The notes below the pieces were generated by a model, which worked only from the letters and a program-made list of their open reading frames with translations, was not told the origin of the DNA and did not search any database. Below, piece by piece: positions 9,428 through 19,580 of a stretch of 64,000 bases of DNA. Within the stretch, counting starts at the first letter, position 1. Each line of letters begins with the position of its first letter. The stretch is taken from positions 2,348,001 through 2,412,000 of the forward strand of contig NZ_CP125968.1 in the NCBI RefSeq assembly GCF_030067815.1. Direction: 5' to 3'. Made by a program: the position numbers and the translations under genes. This stretch comes from Sporosarcina thermotolerans. Lineage in GTDB: Bacteria; Bacillota; Bacilli; Bacillales_A; Planococcaceae.

Positions 9428-10437
9428 ATGGGATTTATTCCACAAATGATTGATACAATTATCAAAAACGATCAGGCCATTGTCCTTGCACAAATCGTAC
9501 ACGTTGAGGGATCTGCATACCGAAGAGAAGGCGCTTGGATGTTCTTTACAGAACGCGGTTCAAAAATCGGTATGCTTAGCGGTGGATGTCTTGAAGCTGA
9601 CTTACAAAGCAGGGCAAGAGAACTTTTTCATACAGGCCAAGTGCAGGTTTGTGAATTCGACTTAAGTTCCGAAGATGATCTTGGATGGGGGCGCGGTGCG
9701 GGATGCAATGGGGTTGTTACCGTTCTGTTAAGAGATGTTGACAACGAATTTAGGAAAGGCTTACTATTTCTGCATGATCATTTGCAAAAAAAGCAATGTG
9801 TTACCTTCTTGCAGGAATTGGAAGGAGATTTCAACTACCATTTTAGTAGTGAACCATACCAAATCGGTACGTTGCCTATTAATAAAATCAATGAAACTCC
9901 GCACCCTTATCAGCAAGCTGCTGGACGCAGGTGGATTGAAGATGAATCTTTCTATTACCAAGCGATTTGGCCCGAACCCGTTCTATACGTATTCGGAGCA
10001 GGCGTGGATGCAAGGCCGTTTGCAGCTTTGGCCGCGAAAGTTGGCTATAGTGTACACATTTGTGATTGGAGACCGTCCCTTTGTTCAGAAAAACACTTCC
10101 CATCAGCTGCCTCTTTCCAAATAGGCAGTATTGAAGAATTACTTAAGAACATAACTTTTACTCAACTTGATTCAGTTGTTATTATGACACATGATTTTCA
10201 AGTCGATAAGCTTATTTTAAAGAGGATACAAGATGAACAGTTACTATATGCCGGTTTATTGGGATCAAAAAAACGAACATCGCGGTTATTAGGGGAGACA
10301 TTCCTGATTGGCTTAATTCCCCAATCGGTATATCAATTGGCGCAGAGGGGCCTGAAGAAATTGCAGTTAGTATTATTGCGGAAATGATATCCGTCAGAAG
10401 GAGTGCAGCGGTATGGCCGTCGTTGGCATCTATTTAG
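9428..10437 (+). CDS. XdhC/CoxI family molybdoenzyme maturation factor (one frameshift near the end)
   Basis: Proteins of this family load sulfurated molybdenum cofactor into xanthine-dehydrogenase-type enzymes. The N-terminal XdhC/CoxI domain has GSAYRREGAWMFF, MLSGGCLEADL and GWGRGAGCNGVV. The C-terminal Rossmann domain has VYVFGAGVDARPFAALA and GLLGSKKRT. After SRLLG the frame runs out of family similarity. A one-base deletion in the G run at 10292-10295 restores GDIPDWLNSPIGISIGAEGPEEIAVSII and ends at 10437, overlapping mobA-like by 25 bases. It is divergent from the decayed xdh genes and probably once served them. Confidence 0.85.
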
Positions 10438-11030
10438 CAGCCGGTCAAAGCCGTCGTATGGGGGAGAATAAATTGGCACTTCAGGTTGGAAAGATGACAC
10501 TTGGAAGTCTTGCACTTGATACGGCGATTGACTCAGCATTGGATCAAATCTTCGTTGTGACAAATGCTGACGATGAACTTTACTGGATTCCAAGCCGCAT
10601 GAGGACACACAAAAAATGTACGATACTTCCTTGTCCAAATTCCAATGAAGGTCAATCCGTGTCTTTACAATGCGGCATTAAGCATGCTATGGAACACGGG
10701 GCATCAGCAGCAATTGTTCTTTTGGCGGACCAGCCCTTCATTACAAAACTTATGATTAATGAAATGATTAATTGTTTTAATCAGAATCCTAACAGTCAGT
10801 ATGTAGCTACAGCTTCATATGATGGGTTAATGAAACCACCCATTCTCTTCTCCTCTTCCCTTTTCCCTGCTCTACTGAATATACGCGGGGATAAAGGAGC
10901 GAGAGAAATCATACGGGGACGCGTTTACAATCAGGGGAAACGGCTGCCATGTGAGGATCATAGACTTTTATTCGATGTAGACACACCCGAAGATTATAAT
11001 TCATTGCTTTCACATTTCAAAGAGGCGTGA
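10413..11030 (+). CDS. MocA/PucB-like molybdenum cofactor cytidylyltransferase
   Basis: This 205-residue NTP-transferase fold protein has N-terminal VGIYLAAGQSRRMGENKLAL, matching the LAAGxSxRMGxxK nucleotide-binding loop. It also has GQSVSLQCGI, the LLADQPF metal-binding aspartate motif, KPPILFSSSLFP, and FDVDTPEDY near the end. The family forms molybdopterin cytosine dinucleotide, or otherwise matures cofactor for xanthine-dehydrogenase-type enzymes. Its start overlaps the XdhC-like gene, so the two are translationally coupled. GGAGTGCAGCG precedes the ATG. Confidence 0.85.
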   Translation: MAVVGIYLAAGQSRRMGENKLALQVGKMTLGSLALDTAIDSALDQIFVVTNADDELYWIPSRMRTHKKCTILPCPNSNEGQSVSLQCGIKHAMEHGASAAIVLLADQPFITKLMINEMINCFNQNPNSQYVATASYDGLMKPPILFSSSLFPALLNIRGDKGAREIIRGRVYNQGKRLPCEDHRLLFDVDTPEDYNSLLSHFKEA

Positions 11031-11037
11031 ATACCAC

Positions 11038-11086
11038 TAAAAAACGACTCTATTTGACGGATTATCTGTCAAACAGTAGTCGTTTT
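11038..11086. terminator. Terminator between mocA-like and modC (convergent)
   Basis: AAAAACGACT and AGTCGTTTTT arms enclose an inner TTGACGG/TGTCAA pairing. A and T tracts flank the hairpin on both sides. It overlaps the end of the convergent modC gene, so it can stop both transcripts. Confidence 0.75.
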
Positions 11087-11704
11087 TATAATTTTACCTT
11101 CTTCAAGGAAAATAATTTTATTACCAAGCTTTTCCGCTTCGTCCATATCATGCGTAACGATTATAAACGGGATTTTCCAGAACTCATGGATTCGAAGTAT
11201 TTCATCCTGACATTCGGTGCGTGTCTGTTTATCCAGTGCGGATAAAGGTTCATCAAGCAGTAAAACAGACGGCTCCGTCGCCAACGCCCGCGCAAGTGCC
11301 ACTCGCTGTTTTTCCCCTCCGGAAATTTGATGAGGAAACTTCGTCCATAAATGATGGATTCGAAGGACATCGAGAATCTTCTCGATAGCAGAATTTTGCT
11401 CTTTTTTTCGAATTCCATAATAAATATTCTTTTCAACGGTCATATGCGGAAAAAGGGCGTAATCTTGGAACAGATATCCAACATTTCGAACCCGAGTAGG
11501 CATCCATTGTTTTTGATCAAAAAACAAATTGTTACCTAAACATATTTTTCCGGAATCAGGTTTGTTAAGACCTGCAATACTATCCAGTATTGTTGTTTTT
11601 CCGGAGCCAGATGGACCAAAGAGGATCACTTTTTCATTCCCTACTGAAAAATCTACTTCCAAGTCATAATGAAATAGTTGCTTTTTTATTTGTACATCTA
11701 ACAC
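11069..11704 (-). CDS. modC: Molybdate ABC transporter ATP-binding protein (short form)
   Basis: This 211-residue ABC ATPase has Walker A FGPSGSGKTT, Q-loop LFQDYALFPHMTV, signature ISGGEKQRVALARAL, Walker B VLLLDEPLSALD and the switch VTHDMDEAE. It lacks the C-terminal MOP/TOBE molybdate-binding domain found in ~350-residue ModC proteins. It follows modB by 4 bases in the modA-modB-modC operon and would energise molybdate import. The identity rests on the ModA/ModB context and similarity to ModC/CysA-type ATPases. Confidence 0.85.
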   Translation of the reverse strand: MLDVQIKKQLFHYDLEVDFSVGNEKVILFGPSGSGKTTILDSIAGLNKPDSGKICLGNNLFFDQKQWMPTRVRNVGYLFQDYALFPHMTVEKNIYYGIRKKEQNSAIEKILDVLRIHHLWTKFPHQISGGEKQRVALARALATEPSVLLLDEPLSALDKQTRTECQDEILRIHEFWKIPFIIVTHDMDEAEKLGNKIIFLEEGKIIKTTTV

Positions 11705-11708
11705 TCAA

Positions 11709-12400
11709 TCACCTACTCTTATCCGCCGAAAAACGTCTCATATTTCTTTTACTCCACCAATTTAGCCACATGATCGTACTAAAACCTAAGGCAACAATAA
11801 TTACGACCCAGAAAGTTGCTTGTTCCATTTGTCCGGATTCGACAGCGAAATAGATGGCCATCGGGATAGTATCTGTTTTACCTGGAATAAAACCAGCCAA
11901 CATAAGCGTTGCGCCAAATTCTCCAAGTCCTCTTGCAAATGACAATACAAGGCCGGCTAATAAACCTGGCCAAGCAAGAGGAAATGCGACTGTCCAAAAC
12001 ACACGCCATTCAGAAGCCCCCATCGTTCTTGCAGCGTTTTCAAGCCGACTATCAAGACTACTAAAAGCGGCGGAAGCACTTTGATACATTAATGGAAATG
12101 AAACGACAATCGAGGCGATAACAGCCCCTATCCAAGTGAATACAACTTGTAAGTCGAACCATTCAAGAAGCCAACTACCTATCCATCCCTTTTTCCCGAA
12201 TAAAACAAGAAGGGCAAATCCTACAACGGTTGGGGGAGGACAAGTGGGAGCATGAAGAAAGATTCGATGATACTTTTACCGAAAAAGCTTTTTCGTGTAA
12301 ATAAATGAGCAAAATAAACACCTGTCAAAAATACGATGGAGGTCGAAATGGCCGCCACTTTCATTGATAAAAGTAATGGTGTGTAGTCTACGCCATTCAC
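11709..12400 (-). CDS. modB: Molybdate ABC transporter permease (one frameshift)
   Basis: The GTG at 12400 with GGGAGG upstream opens VNGVDYTPLLLSMKVAAIST. The frame stops after LPLVLPQPL. One extra C in the run at 12232-12236 restores LPPTVVGFALLVLFGKKGWIG and joins the remaining coding region, which starts at MYQSASAAF. The joined protein (about 230 residues) has five or six membrane helices and the EAA-loop LENAARTMGASEWRVFWTVAFPLAWPG that contacts ModC. It acts with modA upstream and modC downstream to import molybdate. Confidence 0.88.
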
Positions 12401-12420
12401 ATTGATACCTCCCTATTTGA

Positions 12421-13186
12421 TTACTTGAATCCATATTTCTTTAAAACGGCTTTCCCTTCTTCACTTGTTAAATAGTCAAGGAATGCTTGTGCTTCTTTTT
12501 TATGTAAGGAATCATTAATAATTGCTCCCGGATAAGTAATCGATTCATGCCATTCATCGTCCGCTTCAGCAAGAACTTTTACTTTATCAGTTATTACCGT
12601 ATCACTGGAATAGACGACACCAAAATCCACATTACCCATTTCAACATACGTCAAAACTTGACGGGCGTGTGAACCCATGACCAGTTTACTTTGTAATGGG
12701 TCCCAAATACCAAGACGTTCGAAAACTTGCTTCGTATATCTACCTACTGGAACACTATTAGGCTCTCCAATAGAAAAATGTGCAATTTTTTCTGGTTGAA
12801 TCTGTTCGAATGAATTTATAGTTGTTGAATTATCTCTATGGGTGATTAATACAAGAGAGTTGGAAGCAAACTCCACCTTAGTAGATTCATCAATAAGCCC
12901 TTTGGCGGCAATGGTATCCATGTCTTTTGAGCTTGCGGATAAAAAACATATCTACTGGGGCGCCTCGGTCGATTTGGTTTGCCAATTTACCGGAACTGCC
13001 GAGATTGAATGTCAATTGTACATTCTGATTTGTTGTTTCATAATTCTCTTTCACTTCATTCAGGGCATCTGTTAAGCTGACTGCTGCGGATATCATAATC
13101 TCGACAGGCTTGTCCCTTTCATTGGAGCAGCTGGTCAAAATCGTGATAATTAACAGAATCAGTAAACAATAAATAACTTTTTTCAA
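12421..13186 (-). CDS. modA: Molybdate-binding lipoprotein (one frameshift)
   Basis: The signal peptide MKKVIYCLLILLIITILTSC ends in a lipobox cysteine, placing the protein on the outer face of the membrane. The mature part begins VEIMISAAVSLTDALNEVKENYE with the ModA oxyanion-binding serine region, then NLGSSGKLANQIDRGAPVDMF. An extra T in the run at 12941-12946 breaks the frame. Removing it gives FLSASSKDMDTIAAKGLIDES and the rest of ModA to EEGKAVLKKYGFK. Total length is about 255 residues, normal for the family. It is the first gene of modABC. Confidence 0.9.
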
Positions 13187-13238
13187 TACAATAGCTCCTT
13201 TTAAGCTAATCAGTTTACATAATCATATTATGAGCAAC

Positions 13239-14459
13239 TCAATACTTTTCTTCAGGATTCTCGTAATGCATGGTTGGGTCTGGCTCATGCTTATCGTATC
13301 TCAGTTTCAACAAATCGAACATATGTGTAAATACTACTTTCAATAGCGCGTATCCTGGTATCCCAAGAACCACTCCGACTACTCCAAACAGTGAACCCGC
13401 TGTCAATAAAACGAAAATAATCGTAATGGGATGAACATGCAATGATTTACCCATTATTTGCGGTGATATGAATTTCCCTTCAACAAATTGAACAATTGTC
13501 CATACTACAGCCAATTTCACTAACATAAATGGAGAAGCGACAATAGCGATGATAGCCGCTGGAGTAATTGCAATAATAGGTCCCAAATACGGTACAACGC
13601 TCGTAAACATTGCAAGTGCCCCTAATAATAATGCATATTTCATGCCAATAATAAGAAATCCAATCGAAACCATTATGCCGATACAGATGGCAACAAGGAT
13701 TTGTCCTTGAATATACGCACTTATCTGATGATCGGCATCTTTCATAATATCTTCAGCGTCATCCCGGAGACGTGGGGGCAGCATTCTTTTAATCATGATT
13801 GGCAACTTATCCCCGTCTTTTAGTAAGTAAAAGAGGATGAAAGGTACTGTAATAATAGCTAAAACGAATCCAGTCAAAGCAGAGATGAACGAAGTAATAC
13901 CTGAGGCAATTCCACCGACTGTGTCGGCAAAAAATTGTCCGATATTCCCTAATCCATTATCTAAAAACTTATTAATATTAATATCCATTTCAAGATAATA
14001 GGATGAGAATATGGATGTCCTTAAAAAGGAATCGATATTAATAAGCATCTGCTTAAAATATGTCGGAAACTCTTCAATCAAATTAGAAAACTGGCCCTTC
14101 AAAAAGGGAAATACAAGAAAGACTAATAATGTAAGTAAACCTATCAATCCAATAAAAATGATAAAAATTCCCCATACTCGTGGTATTTTTAAACGCTCCA
14201 AAAAGCGCAGTATCGGTCTTAACAAATAGTAGGCGATTGTCGCAAGTATGATCGGCAATACAACAGTAGAAAAAAACACTTTGATTGGATAAAAGATAAA
14301 ATCAACTTTACTGTACACTAAAATGATAAGGCCGATTAAAAGAATGGAAAGGAGGATGAACATTGTTGCCTTTCCACCTAAGAAACGAATAATCCATGGT
14401 GTCCCTATGTTTTCAGGTACTGCTTGTCCCGTTGTTTTAGACTTATTAGGTTGTTCCAA
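13239..14459 (-). CDS. AI-2E family transporter
   Basis: This 406-residue integral membrane protein has around seven to eight helices. The extended PerM/AI-2E family features are ILATIAYYLLRPILRFLERLKIPR near the N-terminus, LKDGDKLPIMIKRMLPPRLRDDA mid-protein, and YLGPIIAITPAAIIAI and GVVGVVLGIPGYALLKVVF in the C-terminal half. Family members export autoinducer-2 or act as sodium/proton antiporters. The substrate here is not known. The TTG at 14459 is used as the start because GGGAGGGGAG lies just before it. The gene begins within 14 bases of the LCP gene stop. Confidence 0.88.
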   Translation of the reverse strand: MEQPNKSKTTGQAVPENIGTPWIIRFLGGKATMFILLSILLIGLIILVYSKVDFIFYPIKVFFSTVVLPIILATIAYYLLRPILRFLERLKIPRVWGIFIIFIGLIGLLTLLVFLVFPFLKGQFSNLIEEFPTYFKQMLINIDSFLRTSIFSSYYLEMDININKFLDNGLGNIGQFFADTVGGIASGITSFISALTGFVLAIITVPFILFYLLKDGDKLPIMIKRMLPPRLRDDAEDIMKDADHQISAYIQGQILVAICIGIMVSIGFLIIGMKYALLLGALAMFTSVVPYLGPIIAITPAAIIAIVASPFMLVKLAVVWTIVQFVEGKFISPQIMGKSLHVHPITIIFVLLTAGSLFGVVGVVLGIPGYALLKVVFTHMFDLLKLRYDKHEPDPTMHYENPEEKY

Positions 14460-14472
14460 ATTCTCCCCTCCC

Positions 14473-15431
14473 TCAATCAATTTTCATATTTAAAAAAGCG
14501 GAAATCGCTTCCTTGTTCTTTTCCACGTCAACTTCAATTACAGATCCCGCATGTGGATAGTAGTTAAAACTATACGTTCCTTCAACAGGGATTGTCATGG
14601 TCTTTAAGTCGACCTTTCCTTTCATAAGAAGATTGAGCGCCTTTGAGATTTCATCTTTTGCTGTCAAATCTGTTTGGATGAAGCCTGAAATCGCACCGGA
14701 TAATTTAGGAACATGGCGAATCATTCTCGGACGGAGTGCTTCTTCTTTTACAGCTGATATGACCTCCTGCTGTCTTGCAACTCTTCCGAAATCCCCTTCA
14801 GCATCTGCACGAAATCTCGCGTATCCAAGGAGCTCTTTTCCATTAAGGTTCTGTTTACCAGGCATTAAAGTAACCCCGATTTTTTCATGCATTTCTTTTT
14901 GCACATTGATTTCAATACCTTTAGGAAACGCAATATCGATAATCGATTCGAAATTGTCAAAGTCAACGATTGCATAATGATGGATTGGAATCCGAACATT
15001 CCTGTGATTGTGTCCTTTGTCGATTGTACCCCATTTAAATAATATGCCGTATTCAGTTTGTATGACTTAAACCCGGGTATATCTGCATAGATATCACGCA
15101 TGAACGAAACGAGTCGGATGGAACCCGATTTTTTATCCCATGACAAAACCATCATTGTATCGGTTCGTGATTTGCCGGTTCCATCATTATCAATGCCTAA
15201 TAATAAGAAGTTTTCGACTGATGGTTTTTTCGGGTCAACAACATCTCCCGTAAAAGAACCTGGATCGATTTCATTGCCACTTGCTAACTTTTTCCCCTCT
15301 TTATATTGAAAATATGAAAAAAGGCCGATTGCAATGAAAGCGATGAACAAAATCGTCATAAATAATCTACCAACCCGTAATTTCCTTCTTCTTCGTCTAC
15401 GAACTGGCCCTTCGTATTGGTCTTCTTTCAA
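14473..15431 (-). CDS. LytR-CpsA-Psr (LCP) family wall-polymer ligase (one frameshift)
   Basis: LCP enzymes transfer teichoic acid or other glycopolymers from lipid carriers to peptidoglycan on the outer membrane face. An Arg-rich cytoplasmic N-terminus (RRRRRRKLR) precedes one membrane helix. The catalytic LCP core follows: NFLLLGIDNDGTGKSRTDTMMVLSWD, then LVSFMRDIYADIPG. A missing A near 14990 breaks the frame. Correcting it gives GMFGIPIHHYAIVDFDNFESIIDIAFPKGI and continues to GYARFRADAEGDFGRVARQQ, the conserved RxRxxxxxDxxRxxRQQ motif. The length is about 320 residues. The TTG at 15431 has GGAGG eight bases upstream. Confidence 0.9.
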
Positions 15432-15594
15432 ATCCGATTCCTCCAAAAATTCAAGTCACCTATAGGGACGACTCGTGTCAAGCACGGGTTCCGTTTTACT
15501 CATAAGTATACCATGTTAATTTGTGTTTGTAGCGGCTGATTCCCCAATCATGAGTCCATCCACAGCATAAGATATGTTGAAGGTGGTGGTATAA

Positions 15595-15693
15595 ATGGGA
15601 CGTGAATTCGGGAGAAATAATTCCTCCTTTGCTTTAATTGTAGTGCTTTTCATCCTGTTAATCATTATTGGTGCTAGCTTTATTTGCTATTGA
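15595..15693 (+). CDS. YjcZ-like tiny transmembrane protein (32 aa)
   Basis: MGREFGRNNSSFALIVVLFILLIIIGASFICY is too short for ordinary gene finders. It matches the YjcZ/TIGR01732 family of tiny Bacillus membrane proteins, whose core reads FALIVVLFILLIIIG. Relatives in B. subtilis are linked to sporulation and spores. A short polar N-terminus is followed by one transmembrane helix. The ribosome site GGTGGTGG is only moderate. Confidence 0.8.
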   Translation: MGREFGRNNSSFALIVVLFILLIIIGASFICY

Positions 15694-15732
15694 TTTCCTA
15701 AAACGCATTACCACTCATTGGCACCTTACGGA

Positions 15733-15778
15733 AAGATTGTGCTTCTGTTTGCTTGCAAACAGAAAAACAATCTTTCTT
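15733..15778 (+). terminator. Hairpin downstream of the YjcZ-like gene
   Basis: AAAGATTG...CAATCTTT outer arms and CTGTTTGC/GCAAACAG inner arms make a long imperfect stem ending in TTCTTTTG. It is a probable terminator before msrA. Confidence 0.6.
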
Positions 15779-15839
15779 TTGTTTTATATAAACAAAATCA
15801 TAAGAGACTATGATACAATTTCCTCGAAAGGGGTTGTGC

Positions 15840-16373
15840 ATGATGACAGAGAAAAAATTAGAGAAGGCCACTTTTGCTGGAGGTTGTTTCTGGTGCATGG
15901 TAAAGCCGTTTAAGGATTGGGAAGGCATCCATGATGTTGTATCGGGATATATGGGTGGCCATGTAGAGAATCCTACATACGAAGATGTAAAGCGTGGAGA
16001 TTCAGGACATTTGGAAGTTGTAGAAATTACATATGACCCTTCCCTTTTCAACTATAACGAATTGCTTGACTTATATTGGCCACAAATTGATCCGACTGAT
16101 GCAGATGGTCAATTCCAAGACCGTGGACATTCGTATTCCACTGCTATTTTCTACTATACCGAAGTACAAAAAAAGGCTGCAGAACTTTCGAAAGTCAAAC
16201 TTGAACAAAGTGGAAGATTCTCAAAGCCAATTGTAACAGTTATCAGGCCTGCGGAAACGTTTTACCGTGCGGAGGAATACCATCAGGATTATTATTTAAA
16301 AGAAAAGACTCATTATGAAGAAGATCGTGCAAAATCCGGACGAGATGAATTCATAACTGAAAACTGGAAATGA
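15840..16373 (+). CDS. msrA: Peptide methionine sulfoxide reductase MsrA
   Basis: MsrA reduces methionine-S-sulfoxide in proteins, protecting against oxidation. The catalytic motif [11 protein letters not shown] is near the N-terminus. [21 protein letters not shown]-like YWPQIDPTDADGQFQDRGHSYSTAIFY and AEEYHQDYY are all present. The protein has 177 residues and no fused MsrB domain. The ATG at 15840 (or the next codon) has AAAGGGG upstream; the longer start at 15810 has none. A second msrA with msrB lies at 41.7 kb, so this is a paralogue. Confidence 0.92.
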   Translation: MMTEKKLEKATFAGGCFWCMVKPFKDWEGIHDVVSGYMGGHVENPTYEDVKRGDSGHLEVVEITYDPSLFNYNELLDLYWPQIDPTDADGQFQDRGHSYSTAIFYYTEVQKKAAELSKVKLEQSGRFSKPIVTVIRPAETFYRAEEYHQDYYLKEKTHYEEDRAKSGRDEFITENWK

Positions 16374-16379
16374 ACCAAT

Positions 16380-16413
16380 TCAAAACCGGATTACATTGGA
16401 GTCCAGTTTTTAT
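16380..16413 (+). terminator. Possible weak terminator of msrA
   Basis: AAAACcGGA and TCCaGTTTTT arms with one mismatch precede a short T/A tract. The stem is weak. Confidence 0.4.
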
Positions 16414-16423
16414 ATATCAGACA

Positions 16424-16455
16424 ACTTTTTGATCAATGATCATTGATCAAAAAGT
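16424..16455. repeat. Perfect 32-bp palindrome
   Basis: Each 16-bp arm reads ACTTTTTGATCAATGA and its exact complement, with no spacer. It contains the nested GATCAATGATC element. No T tract follows on the plus strand, so it may be an operator or a cruciform instead of a terminator. Confidence 0.7.
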
Positions 16456-16471
16456 GCGGATAACGGACTGA

Positions 16472-16507
16472 ACACAATACCATTATTGTGTGGATTCATG
16501 CTATAAT
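16472..16507 (+). promoter_or_regulatory. Extended -10 promoter with inverted repeat before the ABC-F gene
   Basis: TGCTATAAT at 16499-16507 is an extended -10 box. ACACAATA...TATTGTGT (8-bp arms, 4-base spacer, 16472-16491) lies where the -35 region would be, so a regulator bound there could control transcription. No good -35 hexamer is visible. Confidence 0.55.
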
Positions 16508-16509
16508 AG

Positions 16510-18144
<1,635 letters not shown>

Positions 18145-18156
18145 TCTCTAACCGTA

Positions 18157-18189
18157 CCGCTTTTCTCATTTGGGAAAAGCGGTTTTTTA
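18157..18189 (+). terminator. Terminator of the ABC-F gene
   Basis: CCGCTTTTC and GAAAAGCGG form a 9-bp stem followed by six T. Confidence 0.9.
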
Positions 18190-18192
18190 ATA

Positions 18193-18317
18193 TAAAGCGG
18201 AAGGCGGCGTTTAGCCTCGACAGGCGGTGGAGGTCTTGAAAATAGGTGGTTTTTACCTTTTCTTTCAAGACCGAAGCGACCTGAGAGGACAAGATGTGCT
18301 CCTAACGCTTCGCTTTT
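18193..18317 (+). repeat. Structured intergenic repeat, copy B
   Basis: It starts AAAGCGGAAGGCGGCG and closes with CGCTTCGCTTTT. An inner stem GGTCTTGAAA/TTTCAAGACC is capped by AGGTGG/ACCT. It shares its opening, a GACAGGC block and the nested-hairpin layout with copies at 25931 and 47813. It lies a few bases after the ABC-F terminator, in the same orientation as that gene. A further hairpin (AAAGCCGTT/AACGGCTTT, 18325-18348) follows. Confidence 0.6.
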
Positions 18318-18438
18318 ACTCGCAAAAGCCGTTCTTCGTAACGGCTTTGAATGCCGCCTGTAGCTGATTTTACTTTACTTTCAAATAGGATAATCAATTT
18401 TATTTCGGGTATATTATTTGAAAAGGAGAGTGTTTTTC

Positions 18439-19118
18439 ATGAGGATGTATCGTCTGCTCATTTTGCTGGTATTTTCAACCCTATTAATCATGGGATGCTC
18501 AAGCAAAACAACTACATTAAATAATTCAGGCAATAGCGGGGAGTCAAACGATCCGGACCAAGTTACGGAAAATGGCAATAATCAAGTGAAAGAGACTGTC
18601 GATAAGTCGCTGAAGGATTACTTTATGCCAGATGGTTCAAAGCGCATTTCCTTGGTGAAGGAAATGAATTTGCAGAATTAGATCTTACGTTTGCCATGCC
18701 ATATGAAAATATCGTAGGGGTTCATGAAAATAATGGCGGAGTCACCATTAGGCATATTTATAAGATCGAGGAGAATCAGATTACAATAATTAATCATACT
18801 CCAGTAGATATGAATGAGGACTTCCCTTCCCTCTCGGAAATTGAGGCAATGGAACCGGAAGGTATTTATTTGAAAAAACCATTTGAAGTCGGCACTACTT
18901 TCGGCAAGTGGAAGATTACTGAAACCGGTGTTACAGTTGAAACCCCTTACCAAAAATTCGATAATGCATTCGTAATTGAATCAAAAGAAAATAATGCAGT
19001 AAATAGAAAATATTTTGTTGAAGGATACGGTGAGGTTAAACGAGAAGCGATTATGGAAGTCGAAAATAATGAGAAATTCATTGTTACTTCCACATTAGAG
19101 TCGGTAACTAAACCTTAA
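18439..19118 (+). CDS. Lipoprotein of unknown function (one frameshift)
   Basis: The signal peptide LLILLVFSTLLIMGC ends in a lipobox cysteine. A Ser/Asn/Asp-rich linker follows, then a globular domain. The frame breaks after MPDGSK. One missing G near 18642 restores AHFLGEGNEFAELDLTFAMPYENIVGV and connects to the second half (VTIRHIYKIEENQITI..., ending LESVTKP). The joined product is about 226 residues, membrane-anchored and exposed. The C-terminal part alternates strand-like segments. I do not recognise the family. The ATG at 18439 is about ten bases after AAAAGGAGAG. No operon partner is evident. Confidence 0.6.
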
Positions 19119-19154
19119 TTTCCGTTGCATGGGACATTTTCCACGGAAATAAAT

Positions 19155-19184
19155 AAAAAGAGGCTCCGGTGAAGGGCCTCTTTT
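19155..19184. terminator. Convergent terminator (lipoprotein / cold-shock gene)
   Basis: AAAGAGGC and GCCTCTTT arms around a short loop, with A and T tracts on the two sides. Confidence 0.8.
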
Positions 19185-19194
19185 ATCTGACGAA

Positions 19195-19395
19195 TTATAG
19201 TTTCACTACGTTAGCAGCTTGAAGACCACGATTGCCTTCTACAACTTCGAATTCAACTTGTTGACCTTCATCCAAAGTTTTAAATCCGTCTCCCTGAATA
19301 GCAGAGAAGTGTACGAATACATCGTCTTCCCCTTCAACTTCGATGAATCCGAAGCCTTTTTCAGAGTTGAACCACTTTACAGTACCTTGTTTCAT
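19195..19395 (-). CDS. Cold-shock protein
   Basis: This 66-residue single OB-fold protein has both RNA-binding motifs, KGFGFIEVE (RNP1) and VFVHFSAI (RNP2). It has the usual start [13 protein letters not shown] and ends QAANVVKL. Cold-shock proteins bind single-stranded RNA and prevent secondary structure after a temperature drop. The ATG is preceded by TTGGAGGTAG. A promoter and a ~120-base leader with a long hairpin lie upstream, typical of post-transcriptionally controlled csp genes. It is CspB/CspD-like; the exact paralogue is not assigned. Confidence 0.96.
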   Translation of the reverse strand: MKQGTVKWFNSEKGFGFIEVEGEDDVFVHFSAIQGDGFKTLDEGQQVEFEVVEGNRGLQAANVVKL

Positions 19396-19439
19396 GTGTG
19401 ACTACCTCCAAATAATTTACTTACTAATACATGAAAAAA

Positions 19440-19495
19440 ATTCACATATTACAAAAAGTACCGACAACGCCGATCACCTTTTGTAATACGTGAAT
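19440..19495 (-). promoter_or_regulatory. Long hairpin in the cold-shock leader RNA
   Basis: Arms ATTCACGTATTACAAAAG and CTTTTTGTAATATGTGAAT pair over about 18 bp with one or two mismatches, around a GC-rich loop. It sits between the transcription start and the ribosome-binding site of the cold-shock gene. This suggests a temperature- or Csp-responsive leader structure. Confidence 0.6.
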
Positions 19496-19529
19496 ACGTT
19501 TTTCTTCGGTATTGCTTTTAGTTACTGAT

Positions 19530-19557
19530 ACTATAACATACCCATAATATTTGTCAA
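19530..19557 (-). promoter_or_regulatory. Promoter of the cold-shock gene
   Basis: Minus strand TTGACA (perfect -35) and TATAGT, 16 bases apart, about 130 bases before the start codon. Confidence 0.75.
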
Positions 19558-19580
19558 TATAACAATATCAAATATTCGAA

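Noticed and set aside
14473-15431. Two separate LCP proteins
   Set aside because: The two reading frames overlap and together make exactly one LCP protein after a single-base correction.
16424-16455. Palindrome as the main msrA terminator
   Set aside because: The stem is AT-rich and has no T run after it on the plus strand, so an operator or cruciform is at least as likely.
19440-19495. Metabolite riboswitch in the cold-shock leader
   Set aside because: Only a single long stem is visible. No multi-helix junction or known aptamer motif was recognised.
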